Assembly: GCF_013373865.1 (NCBI RefSeq)
Contig: NC_050476.1
Location: 12,241,001-12,305,000, forward strand
DNA: 64,000 bases
Source: Monomorium pharaonis
Lineage: Eukaryota; Arthropoda; Insecta; Hymenoptera; Formicidae
Direction: 5' to 3'
The notes under the pieces are model-generated. The model searched no databases and was not told where the DNA came from. It saw only the letters and a list, made by a program, of their open reading frames with translations. Below are positions 10,752-22,259 of this stretch, one piece after another. Both the position numbers and the translations under genes were made by a program. Within the stretch, counting starts at the first letter, position 1, and each line of letters begins with the position of its first letter.

Positions 10752-12317
10752 TCATATATATATTTCTTTATATACATAATTTTTAATTTGTTTGTTATTA
10801 TCGCGTTGGCTACCAAGATAAATTTTTAATGCTTGCCAAGAACGTACTCGTGAAAAAGCCACATAAAGTTGTCCATGATTAAAAACATCTTTGCGAAGAT
10901 CTATTCCAACTCTATCAAATGTTTGTCCCTGTGACTTGTTAATTGTCATAGCAAAAGCTAATTTTATTGGAAATTGTCTTCTTTTAAAAGTAAAAGGATA
11001 TACATTTTCGCAATATAGTGTTATACGATTTAAAAACACAATATCTCCTACCTTATCACCTGTTAAAATTTTGCATTTTAATAAATGATCAGCAAGTTCT
11101 ATAATCATTAATCTAGTACCGTTGCAAAGACCTTCATTGATACTTAGATTTCTAATTAACATAATAATAGAATTTGGTCTTAAACGCAATTCATAAGGTG
11201 GAAGAGATGACGGAGACAAAGTATTTAAATATTCTGGTAGTAAGGTTTCACCAATGTCACCATTATCACCGCAGTTTTCAGTACTATCTATACTTGTATA
11301 AATTCGTTCTTCAAACGTATTTAATAATTCGACAACTCGTTTATTAATTTTATCTACATCAGCATTTCTTGCAGAAAGTATTGCACATTTCGCCATTTTA
11401 TTAAATTCTTTATTTCGTATCAAATCACCATATATATCTTGTACAATATCGGCATTAATAGGTGCGATACAACAATCAGGAAGTTGTATATTATCGTTAG
11501 AATCATTTAATTTACCGTCTCCTATATCCAATAGAAACTTTGCAAATTCAGTTTTCTCTGGAAGAACACGCGTGTTTTTTGTTAAAGAAAAATTTATAAA
11601 GTGTTTCCAAGTAGAACTAAATTTGATTGAAAGATTTACAATTTCACTTCGAGTACCATGTACTTTAATAGGGAGAAGTTGTCTGAAATCACCACCTAAC
11701 ACAATAATTTTTCCACCAAAAGGTAAATCATTATTCATGATATCACGCAACGTTCGATCCATAATCTCTAGAGCGTATCTTGGTGCCATTGGCGCTTCAT
11801 CCCAAATAAAAATATCTATTTCTTTTAAATAATGCGCTTCCTTGGATTGGATTTTAATGTTAGATGATGAATCAGCAAATAATGGAACTGGTAATCCAAA
11901 TGTTTTATGAACTGTTTTTCCTACTGGCAATAATGTCGCTGCAATACCCGTAAAAGCCATTGTACATATATGTTTATTTCGAATTTTGGTTAAATAATAG
12001 ATAGTTGTGTATATAAACGTTTTACCTGAACCACCTGGACCATCGATATAAATACAATTGTTATTATGATTATTAGTATCTAATCTGTTTAATACAAGAT
12101 CTACTATTTCTTTCTGCTCGTCATTTAATTGCTCATATTGTCTGGTACCAACTTCCATAGTTTCTTCAAGTGTCATATAATCAATTTCTTTATCATTTTC
12201 TATTAATTGTTCCATTTGTGGAAAATCAGCAAGACTTTTACCTTCAGCACAAAGCATAGTATTAATTTGTGAATACGCTTTTTTTTTGTCCTTGTAAGAA
12301 TCCAAAATGTCGAACAT
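10752..12317 (-). pseudogene. Helitron Pif1-like helicase domain
   Basis: A 521-codon open frame. It has Walker A GPGGSGKT (residues 93-100), Walker B DEAP (173-176), GGDFRQLLP (208-216), NGTRL (about 399-403), INKSQGQTFDRVGID (459-473) and HGQLYVAFSRVR (481-492). These are the superfamily 1B motifs of Pif1-like helicases, which unwind donor DNA during rolling-circle transposition in the nucleus. The apparent Met start is not real: the true reading enters from the 12262-12672 frame, and the shift lies at a run of nine A residues (12281-12289). The helicase part itself is uninterrupted with all motifs intact. It ends in TAA at 10752, 163 bases before the Helitron terminus. Confidence 0.88.
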
Positions 12318-13440
12318 AATCTTCTGACAGTGCTATTTTAAAATTTTCCCAGAGTTCTTCAGGATGTAACGGTTGACAATGTAATAATATACGTACAAAT
12401 AATCTACGAAGTTGTTGAGGCATCATCCATCCAATAGCTTCATTCATAGCTCGTTTCCATTCTTCATCATCTTCAATTAAACCTAAAGCTAGGCATGCTG
12501 CTGAAAACGATTGACATAATTCTCCATTTACAGTTTTTAAATCATTAAAACTCGTAGCTCCTTTTACAGTTAGTAATAATAATCGTAAATGAAATAATTC
12601 TGTTTGTGTTGGACTAACGGAATACATTCGTCCTATACAATTATAATTTATAGTCTTTTGCGTTTGATCCAACGGGATACATTTCTCCCATTAATTTTCT
12701 CTTTTTTAAACGTATAATAGCGTGGAATATCTACATATAAATATTGTCTTGCTTCTTCATCACGAGAATTTAATGAGAAATAATCAATTAACATCGTAAC
12801 TTGATTTAAACCATCAGTCATTGCTTCTTCAATGGTTTCATTTTCAATTATAACATTTTGTTCATTAGGAAGATGGATTGGCAAACGAGCGATAGTATGA
12901 CTTTTATCTTGTAGCTTTTTTTCGAGAATACGCCAACAGGCTTCTACAGGTCCAACATACCGAGTTTCTATAAAATTACGTATTTCATCATGATCAATTA
13001 TTATATTATCTGTTATTGGCTCAATTGTTATAGCAGCAGCATCATGTCCCTTATAAATATACTTATACAGATATTTAACTGATTTGATACTTGAAACTGC
13101 CTCAACATTTATGTGACAATTAAAAATAATTGATAAAATAGGACAATATGGAACTACATAACAATTATCAACTACATAACCACCAGGGCGTTCAAAATTC
13201 TTATTATTATTTCTTCGACGATAATAAGGATAAGCATCTTCATCCATTCTGGTCTCTTCAAGATATGGTTTAGGATAATGTTTTGAACATTTTCCATCTA
13301 TCAAACACCAATCACCACAAGGTCCATGAATCATGTGTCTCATAACTATGTCATGTAAAGTACGATTTTCACATGGATCAGGAATTTCTGCAGAAATATA
13401 TTTGTCAACAATCTGTGGAGTTGTTATTTTAAAATTATAT
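12262..13440 (-). pseudogene. Helitron Rep C-terminal half and linker (two frames)
   Basis: From 13440 down, the frame carries the conserved block HGPCGDWC with KCSKHYPKPY and then KYLYKYIYKGHD, the Tyr motif of the Helitron Rep nuclease, whose two tyrosines cut and join DNA. The frame runs to about 12648, where it shifts near AAAAGA. It continues as CIGRMYSVSP, GATSFNDLKTV and LALGLIEDD, the usual linker between Rep and helicase, until the homopolymer shift near 12285. A frameshift also separates it from the His motif upstream (13442). The order and content match Helitron proteins of about 1400-1500 residues. Each break looks like a single-base indel, so the copy is young. Confidence 0.82.
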
Positions 13441-13441
13441 T

Positions 13442-15295
13442 TTAAAGTAACATGTGGACATGTGGTAAACCGCGTTTTTGAAATTCAATAACATATACAA
13501 AAGCTGCTACTTCTCCAAAAAATTTTTGTTTCACAATTAAATCAATTAAATAATCCTTTTTAATATTAAAAACACGTGCACAAATGTCAGGTCTATCAGA
13601 AGCTTGTTGACCATGTAAAAGATTTTCTTCAATTTCACGCCATTTTGGATTGCAAGTCATTGTAATGAAAAGGTCTGGTTTACCAAATTTACTAACAATT
13701 GCCATTGAATCTTGGTAATTTTGTAACATATTACGAGGTGATCCCATAAATGTGGATGGAAGTATAACCATCTTTCCAATACGTCCATTTAAATTATTTG
13801 CCATAGTTTGTATATAATCTCTTAAACCTTGATATGTTTTAGTACGTAATTCTTTTTGATGATTTTTACAATAATTTATTCTGTCCTTTTCAATTTTTAC
13901 ATAATTGTCCACAAGCCACTGTTGAAATAAACGACGGCCTAATAAAAAAACGTTAAATTCATCACGAATAGCCATGCGATATTTAATATACTGACTTCTG
14001 GTTATTCGTTTATTACTATTTAATTTTGTTAAATTACAATGCCATCCTTGAGTTCCATATGGATAAAATAAGGGATATACCCATGGTTCAACATTTGGAT
14101 CCATGGTACTAACATTTTGTAAAGTTTTAGTATTTTTATTACGTATTGTTACATATGATTCTGGAATTTCCCCATCAGAAGTAGTACGAAAAACAGCTGC
14201 AACTTCATTAGTTCTTTGTGCATTATATCGACGTCGATCTACACCTGGTTTTAATGTAAATAATAATTGTAATTCTGGCAACAATTCTCCAGATTCTCTT
14301 TCTAATCGTCGTTGATTTTCTAATTCTTCACTCATCATTTGATAAGATTGAGCAAATACGTTAGATTCTCGCATTATTTGTTCAAGATTTTGTATGATTT
14401 CTAAATCTAAATCTGAATTTTCAGCAATGCGATAATTTATTGCTTCATTAGAATCTATAATGAAAAGTTGACCATAAATCGGATTTTCATTTTGAGCAGC
14501 ATATAATGATGTATTAATTTGATAATAAATTTGTCCTTGTATTTTAAAACAATATGGACCTGGTCGTCTATTTTGAAAATTAACTAAATTAGCGTTAAAT
14601 GATGCGAATGAAAATGAACTGTTGTAACTACGAATATGTCTGAAAAAAATATTAGATTTTACATGGCTACCGTAAAATAAACTGTGCAGATATTGTGGAA
14701 ATTGAGGTAATGACTTTAAACAAACCGCACCATGATTACAACAATCGTGAAATGAATTTCCTTTATTAGATATTTTTTCAGCTGTGAAATGTTTTGCTTT
14801 ACAATGAATGCAAGAAACATCCATAGAACCAATATAATATTCATCTATTTCATTAATTAATGTTGGACTATTAATATTTAAATAAAGATAATTTTTTTTT
14901 TGTGATCTATAATAAGACTGATACGCTGTACATTGTTGATATAATGGTCTAACAGAATTTTCTCCAATTGTTTCATTATTTAAGTTTATTATATGATTAT
15001 CAGAATTTACAGAATTTTCTCCAATTGTTTCGTTATTCAAGCTTATTACGCGATTATTAGAATTTACAAAATTTTCTTCAATTGTTTCATCATTACTCAA
15101 ATTTATTATATGATTATTAATTATTGTGCCAGTAACACAAACATTATAATTTTTATGATTAACTATATTTGGTAAAACAATGTCTGCTGTTTTCGTATTC
15201 TGACGACGACGACATTGATTTTCTGCGTTTCTTTCAAGACGTCGTTTTCGAAATTGTTCTTCTTCTGAAGTACGTTCCACTTTACGTCTTGGCAT
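13442..15295 (-). pseudogene. Helitron Rep N-terminal part with HUH motif
   Basis: A 617-codon frame starting at ATG 15295. It begins with a basic stretch (MPRRKVERTSEEEQ), then three repeated Asn-rich units around residues 60-115 (NNETIGENSVNS-type). Next come a Cys/His cluster (CIHCKAKHF to CCNHGAVC) and the conserved Helitron N-terminal region. Near the end are FITMTCNPKW and RGLPHVHMLL, the two-His motif that coordinates the metal of the Rep nuclease. The frame breaks directly after this motif; the Tyr motif is in the next frame. The start is the first Met after AT-rich noncoding DNA and is plausible. The short internal repeats look like recent slippage. Confidence 0.85.
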
Positions 15296-16067
15296 TTTGC
15301 AAAATAAATAATAGACTTATCTTATTTAATAATATTTAAAATTTAAATAGTTTTTTATTTTTAATGTATTCTTTTAAAGAAAAATTTAATACAGATTTTT
15401 TTTTTTATTAATATGTAATATTATTAATTAGATTTATATATTTATATATAATAATAATATATATTAAAAATTTATATATTTTTTATTTTTATTTATTTAC
15501 TTAAACTTTTAAATTTATTAATTGTTTAATTATTAGCTAATGTTTAATAATTTTGATTACGTACACACAAATAGAAATTATTACAATTATTAATAAAAAT
15601 TATTAATATATAATATTTTGTAAATAATTTAATTTATTAATCTAATTTTTTTATTTATTGATAATAATTAATAAGTAGTAACAATTATTATTGATAATTT
15701 ATTTATTGATTACTTTGATTTATAATAATTAATTATATATTAATAATATTTAAAATTAATAAACAAAATTTTCAATTATAAATTTCAATGTTTCTTATTA
15801 TTATATTTTAATTAATTAATTAATTATAATATCTTTATAATTGCTCTTCAAAATTATTGTTTTTTCGATGACGTTATCTCTATTGTTTGTCAGAAAATAA
15901 TTTTGTACAAATATTTGTATTATAATTAAGATGCAATATTAACGATAATATAAGTCATAATCATTATCATCACTATTATCATCAACTTCATTAACAACAA
16001 CAACAACAACCAACAACAACAACAACAACAACAATAACAACATCAACAACATTATCATCATAGTCAA

Positions 16068-16120
<53 letters not shown>

Positions 16121-16624
16121 ATATCATCAACATAAATTAATCAATAATGTTATTAACAATTTTTATATATATAAATTAAAGTTAATACAATTTAAATAAT
16201 AATTTATTAAATGAACACAATAAATAAACTTAAATTTACAAAATTAAAGGAATAATAAGGAATAGAAAGAAATGAAAGGAATAGAAAAGGAATAAAAAGT
16301 AATATTAATTAATTAATTAATTAATTAAAACTATTTATATTTATTAATATTAACATATATAATATTTATTAATATACACATATATTATTATATTAATTTT
16401 CTTAATTTTTACTTTTTAAAACTTTAAAAAAAATTTTTTTTTATTTTGGTTTTTTTTGGAACTCTATGTACCTGTAACAAAAGAAAACTATATTAATATT
16501 AGTTTAAAATTTAATTAATATAATTGAATAATTTTAATAAAATTATAATATTAGTGTAAAATTAATTAAAAAAATATAATAACATGTTAAAAAATATATA
16601 TATTTAAAAATATATGTATGTATA
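15296..16624. other. AT-rich noncoding DNA with AAC and CAT microsatellites
   Basis: No gene or recognisable element. (CAA)n lies at about 15991-16036 and (CAT)n at about 16067-16120. The 5' end of the Helitron may lie here but no convincing TC terminus was found. Confidence 0.7.
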
Positions 16625-16880
16625 AAGTGTTTGGTAATTATCATATAATGTTTACAATTGTCAAATGTGTGTTAAATCCAGCATTAATCAAGTATTATTT
16701 ATACAACTTCTTATTTAGAAATCCATAAATCAATGTTATGACATATGATTAAAGGCATAATTTACCTTTTTTTCAAGATTTCTATTTAGTTATTTCTTTT
16801 CTCTCTCTCTCTTTCTCTCTTTTTCTGTCTCTCTATATCATTTAGTTTATTTTCCCATGAAAGATAATTACCAGACATTT
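16625..16880. mobile_element. MITE-like inverted repeat
   Basis: Left end TGTTTGGTAATTATC and right end GATAATTACCAGACA are imperfect inverted repeats about 250 bp apart, with a CT-rich stretch between them. No coding capacity. Confidence 0.5.
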
Positions 16881-16935
16881 TCTGAATAGATACATATATA
16901 TATTTATTGAATCAGTAAAGGATAACGTTATATAC

Positions 16936-17093
16936 CCACCAAACACCAAGTTACATGTAACGTACTTGTTAGTTGTAATTTCCCACTCAATAATATAATT
17001 GCAATATAACACACATGTTATATTACAATTACAATATTAAGTGGGAAATTACAACAAACAGGTACGTTACATGTAACTTGGTGTTTGGTAGGT
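16936..17093. mobile_element. MITE with about 60 bp inverted ends
   Basis: Both ends read ACCAAACACCAAGTTACATG and continue through TTGTAATTTCCCACT with few differences. The whole 158 bp can fold into one long hairpin. Confidence 0.8.
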
Positions 17094-17509
17094 AGTATCA
17101 TTTTGTATTTAATTAACCATCAATTTAATTAAAAATTAAGATCATTATTTTAAATTTTAGAAAACACTAAATGGTATTAAAAACTAAAAGTATTAAAATG
17201 AATTTTTATCTTACAAGTTACATTTATACGTGTGTTAAGTTAACAATGTTTAGCATCCTTAAAATACTGCAAACTTACTTGCATCCAGCATAGCTCTTTA
17301 ATTTCTCATAGGCTTCAACAATAATTAAGACGTCTTTAAATGATAGAATTCTATGATAGAATTTTATTCTTACTTTGAAAGTTAACATCTGATTTATAAA
17401 AATTTAATTTAAATAGTTAATTCAATGGAACTATTGTTGATACCTATCAGAAACTATAGAATTATGTTAAACGCAAGTTATTCTATAGTATTTTTATAAG
17501 ACGTTAAAC

Positions 17510-17825
17510 ATAGAGATGTTAACGTCCTTTGAGTATATAGTACATGGAATAGGAATGCCAGCACTATCAGTGTATCCAATATCTGTGCAAGAGAGAAAGG
17601 TATAGATTCTATATTTGTGCGAGAGAGAAAGGTAGATAAAATTGTACTTGTTTTTTTTGCGCATGTATCAAATGTATTATGCATTACATAAAGTACAGAA
17701 GTGCAGACATAAATTGTAGAAGTGTCATGCTATACCTTTCTCTATCACACAGATATTGGACACACTTTTGATCTACACGAAACAAAGCAATTCCTCCTTC
17801 ATGTACTCAAAGCTAACGTCACATG
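17510..17825. mobile_element. Imperfect inverted-repeat element
   Basis: The block AATATCTGTGCAAGAGAGAA is present at 17577, repeated directly at about 17610 and inverted at about 17735. Outer arms (AACGTCCTTTGAGTA and its near complement) extend the pairing. Short frames here are by-products of the repeat. Confidence 0.5.
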
Positions 17826-17854
17826 TTACATTTACTTCAATACAATTTTAAGTA

Positions 17855-18072
17855 GAGTCTCAGGTAGCTCACGTCATTTTGACGTCCCAAAATGGTCATT
17901 TACGGACTACTTTTGACGTCACGAGATGACGCCCTTACGACGTTAAAATGACGGTTAAATGTTACAAATTCCTGCTCTCTAAATCTTAATCAGTGGATAT
18001 TCACTGATTCACAGTGGCATACTTATAACTGTGATAATCAGTGAATATTCATTGACACACACACACACACAC
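17855..18072. repeat. Short palindromes and (CA)n
   Basis: Several TGACGTC-type palindromes at 17865-17955, two copies of an AATCAGTGRATATTCACTG-like palindrome at 17988-18053, then (CA)n. No gene. Confidence 0.55.
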
Positions 18073-18390
18073 AAATTATAATTTATATGTTCATTACTTA
18101 CTATAACTTTTCTCCTCTTTTTCCTTTTCTATCTTCTAGTCACTTTCACTCCTTCTTTCTCTCTCTCTCTCTTTCTTATCTTTCTCTTTTCTTTTTTGTT
18201 TTTTTTCTGTCATAATAAATCACATAGAAAATTAATTTAAATTAACATTAATTAATATACTAATACATATAACTATATGTATATATGTATACTTATTCTT
18301 ATGATAAACATGCAATATATAATAATACACACATATTATATTAATTATAATTTATATGTACATTACTTACTTTAATTTTTCTTCTCTAAT

Positions 18391-18672
18391 TCTTCTCTTC
18401 TTAAAGTAAAGTTTAAGAACTTCTTTCTCTTTTTTCTATGTTCTGCTCTCTTTCTCTCTTCTCTTCCCCCCTTTCACTCTCTCTCTCTCTTTCTTTCTCC
18501 TTCTCTCTGTTTCGCCGTTTCTTTTTCTTCTCTTCTTAAAGTAAAGTTTAAGAACTTCTCTCTCTTTTTTCTATGTTCTGCTCTCTTTCTCTCTTCTCTT
18601 CCCCCCTTTCACTCTCTCTCTCTCTCTCTCTCTCTTTCTTTCTCCTTCTCTCTGTTTCGCCGTTTCTTTTTC
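18391..18672. repeat. Tandem duplication, about 135 bp, CT-rich
   Basis: Two copies of a unit beginning CTTCTTAAAGTAAAGTTTAAG and ending CGCCGTTTCTTTTTC, differing mainly in CT-run length. Confidence 0.85.
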
Positions 18673-20163
18673 TATCTCTATATCTCAGAATCAATTTCTT
18701 TGTATTCTATAATTTTAAATAAAGTTTTTATATACTAACAATTAAAATAAAAATTAAATTTATATAATTATAACCATATTAAACAATATAAACTTGTATT
18801 CAAATCACATAACCCACATACACGCATGCGTGTGTATATACATATATAATACGCATATAATATTTATATACATACCTTTTATTATAATCTTTTTGGTCTA
18901 ATAGTTACTCTCCGTTTTTCTTTTCTTCTTTTCTAAAATCTTTCTCTTTCAATTAATAATTGAAAATTTCTTGCAAAATTGACAGTTGTGTCACATATAC
19001 AATAAATTAAGCAAGTTCGTAATGCATGAATTTGCTCCATAATCAATCAATAACAAATATTAACTTTTTAAAAAATATATATATGTATGTACATAAATTT
19101 TCTAAATATATTAATTTATATACATACGTCTTATTACAATAACAATTTATGGTACCATACCTTACACGAATAATTGTTTTTCCAAAATCTGCACAAATAC
19201 TTAAAGATTTATAAAATATAAAAATTTTCTTTATAAAGTGTATTTATTTTTCTATAATTTTTACCGAATACTTTAATTTAAAAAAATGAACTAAAATAAC
19301 GATATCAATATTTTTTAAAAAAGCATAAAAATTTGTAGAGTTTTATAATTTATTATACATAATTATTAATAACATTGATTTTTTATTTTTGTCAAAATAT
19401 AAGAATAAACTCTTGAAATATAAATTTTTTTTACGAAATCATATTTTATATCAAATTCATATTTTATATTAAAAAATTATACCGGTCGAAAGAATTAATG
19501 TACGAATATTATCATATATTATATATACATCGCTTAAAAGGACGTGTTTCAAAATATACTTAAAGTGAAATAAACGATTTTTTTTCTTTCTTGTAACTTT
19601 ATACTAATTTACAGTACAATTATAAAGAACAGATTAATTATTAAATTATCATTACTTTTAAGACATCCAGCATTCGATACTATTTTTAATTTGTTTTTAA
19701 AATTTGTCATTTCTCTTTTATTGATTATAAATGATAAAAAATGTCTTTAATGAGACTAAAAAACACGTAAAATAAAAGTGTAAAAGTGAAAGAATTGTAA
19801 GAATATTTTATAAAAAAAAAAGAAAGAAAATTCAATGTGAAACTCTGACATTATGTGCTGTTAAACTACGTTGATAGTTATTTTATTTATTATTACATAT
19901 GAAGTAAGTACAGCAAATAAATCGATCAAATAATTCGAAATTCATTTATTAGAAAGATAAACAATTTTCATTTGTCATTTAAATTAGTACAACATATTAA
20001 AACGAAGGAATATATTAACGATAAAACGAAGAAATAATATTAAATTGGAAAATTAAAAAAAGAAGTGTTTGAGAAAGAAATAGAAGGAAAATTAAGAAAA
20101 AAAAAATTTAAACAGAAAAAGTAAGTAAATGTTATTACATACTTTTTATTTTTAATTATTTTA
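18673..20163. other. AT-rich noncoding DNA
   Basis: Nothing recognisable except short stretches (for example near 19742-19770) that resemble the tandem unit at 21541-22232. Confidence 0.7.
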
Positions 20164-20178
20164 ATCTCTCTCTAACTA

Positions 20179-20231
<53 letters not shown>

Positions 20232-20530
20232 CGCTCTCTCTTTCTCTCTCTCTCTCGCTCTCTCGTTGTCGCTTTCTTTCTTTCTCATTTTCTTTCTCGC
20301 TCTCTTTCGCTCTCTCTCGCTCTCTTTCACTCTCTCGCTCTCTCTCGCTCTCTTTCGCTCTTTCTCGCTCTTTCTCACTCTCTCTTACTCTTTTTCGCTC
20401 TCTCGCTCTTACGCTCTCTCTCGCTCTTTCGCTCACTCGCTCTCTCTCGCTCTCTCTTACTCTCTCTCGCTCTTTTACTCTCTCGCTCTCGTTCGCTCTT
20501 TTTCGCTCTCTTTCGCTCTCTCGCTCTCTT
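20164..20530. repeat. CT-rich low-complexity tract
   Basis: (CT)n grading into CTCTCGCTCTTTCGCTC-type repeats. The Arg/Glu- and Ser/Leu-rich open frames here are artefacts of composition. Confidence 0.95.
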
Positions 20531-20873
20531 AAAAAAAAAATTTATATAAATTTATAAATTATCACACAAACTTGAATCTATGTTATACATTTTTTTAATA
20601 GTTATAACAATATAATGCATGTTTTTTATATGTATATAAATATATATTAGAATTCAAATTTATGCATTTATAATACTTTTTAATTATGACAGAAAAAATA
20701 AAAGTAAGAAGAGAAAGAAAAAAGAAAGAGAGAAAGAGAGAAAGGAAAAAGAATAAGAGATAAAAAAGAAAAGACAGAAGAATTTAAGTAAGTAATGTAC
20801 ATGTGTGTGTGGGTGCGTGCGTGTGTGTTTGTGTGTTGTGTTAATTTTGTTACTCATTGTAATAAGAAACACA

Positions 20874-21302
20874 CCCCTCTACCACTTCGAGTCAAAGAGC
20901 TACCGGCATTAGTAACGCTTTTTCTCTGTTTACCGCATTATCGCTAATTATTGTGTGGCGCAAGAATTCGTGCCTGGCACCTAAAATATAGAGTATTGTG
21001 AAGATACCGTTTACGCAAGTTACCGATATCGTTGAGAGAGCAATCACAAGCGATATATTGGGGATACCGTTTACGCAAGATACCGCTATCGTATCGAGAG
21101 CATTCTCGAGCGATATATTGAAGATACCGTCCCGCGAGTTACCGATATCATTAGGGGAACTTTTTAAGTTCCATCTGGGGGATACCGTTTTTCCTAAGCT
21201 TCCGATTTTAGTTGAGAAAGCGTTACTCGTTACTATCAATAAAGGTTACCATTTAATTGAGCGTAGTCCCCTCGATGGTTCCCGAGGGAAAGTAACGTCG
21301 CA
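20874..21302 (-). repeat. 5' fragment of long solo LTR family (copy W)
   Basis: The minus strand starts TGCGACGTTACTTTCCCTCG at 21302 and matches the first 430 bp or so of the LTR at 60120-61931. This includes three tandem ACCGATATCG/GATACCG repeat units and the GGTGCCAGGCACG hairpin segment near 20970. It stops abruptly at about 20874, so the copy is truncated. The 133- and 115-codon frames are not genes. Confidence 0.75.
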
Positions 21303-21540
21303 ATATGCACCTAACATTGTAGTTACTTATCGATTACACGTATGTTTTCATCTTAACAAATTGATTTTAAATTTATTATTCATTCATATTAAGCAATAAT
21401 TTTTTATTTATATTCTAAAAATTAAATTATCCAACATAAACTTTTATGCTTCTCTTAATTGTAATCTTATTATATTTTTTTATCTCCCTTAAAAAAATAT
21501 TTATTTATATAAATTTATAAATTGTCAAACACAAACTTGA

Positions 21541-22232
21541 TTCTATGTTATACATTTTTTATAGTCACAATAATATAATACATGTTGTGTGTGCGTGCGT
21601 TTATATGTGCTCTTTAAATTTTTTTGAGTAAACTATTTTTAGTTTCGCTTAATCGCGCTGTAAGTAATCTTTATATGAAAAATTTAGTTAAAAAATCTTA
21701 ATTTAGAATAAGGTTTAAAATTCTTAATCCTGTTTCTTCATAATCTTCTTTTCTTGTATCAAAAAGAGAATTGTTATATTTTAATTCTTTAATATTAAAA
21801 AATATTATTTAACAAATATCTTTAATGAGATAAAAACGTAAAATATATATTACATTAAAAAGTACTCTTTACAATTTAAAGGAAAATTCTATGTTATACA
21901 TTTTTTATAGTCACAATAATATAATACATGTTGTGTGTGCGTGCGTTTATATGTGCTCTTTAAATTTTTTTGAGTAAACTATTTTTAGTTTCGCTTAATC
22001 GCGCTGTAAGTAATCTTTATATGAAAAATTTAGTTAAAAAATCTTAATTTAGAATAAGGTTTAAAATTCTTAATCCTGTTTCTTCATAATCTTCTTTTCT
22101 TGTATCAAAAAGAGAATTGTTATATTTTAATTCTTTAATATTAAAAAATATTATTTAACAAATATCTTTAATGAGATAAAAACGTAAAATATATATTACA
22201 TTAAAAAGTACTCTTTACAATTTAAAGGAAAA
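21541..22232. repeat. Identical 346 bp tandem duplication
   Basis: 21541-21886 and 21887-22232 are the same as far as I can compare base by base. The duplication ends 28 bases before the start of the OB-fold gene, so it doubles that gene's upstream region. It is either very recent or an assembly artefact. Confidence 0.88.
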
Positions 22233-22259
22233 TTAAAGAAATAAAAAAAATTGGAGAAA

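Larger units (their letters stand above)
10589..15295 (-). mobile_element. Helitron, autonomous type, frameshifted
   Basis: A rolling-circle transposon on the minus strand with Rep and Pif1-like helicase regions in the standard order. Its 3' terminus is clear: a GC hairpin, 11 bases, then CTAG at 10589 followed by T, the expected A|T insertion context. The 5' TC end was not found; the element extends beyond 15295 into AT-rich DNA. Coding is split into four frames by small indels, some at homopolymer runs, so this copy is either recently inactivated or carries assembly errors. Confidence 0.88.

Noticed and set aside
15939..16133. Met-rich small protein
   Set aside because: It is the (CAT)n and (CAA)n microsatellite read in frame.
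18391..18672. Possible CRISPR-like repeat array
   Set aside because: Two-copy CT-rich tandem duplication in a eukaryotic sequence; no spacer pattern. None of the other tandem repeats has one either.
20172..20532. Arg/Glu-rich and Ser/Leu-rich open frames on both strands
   Set aside because: They translate a CT-rich low-complexity tract; any frame is open there.
20998..21399. 133-codon ORF with repeated IPFTQ-like units
   Set aside because: It is the antisense of the tandem-repeat part of LTR copy W; the corresponding part of copy Y is also open by chance but differs in frame.
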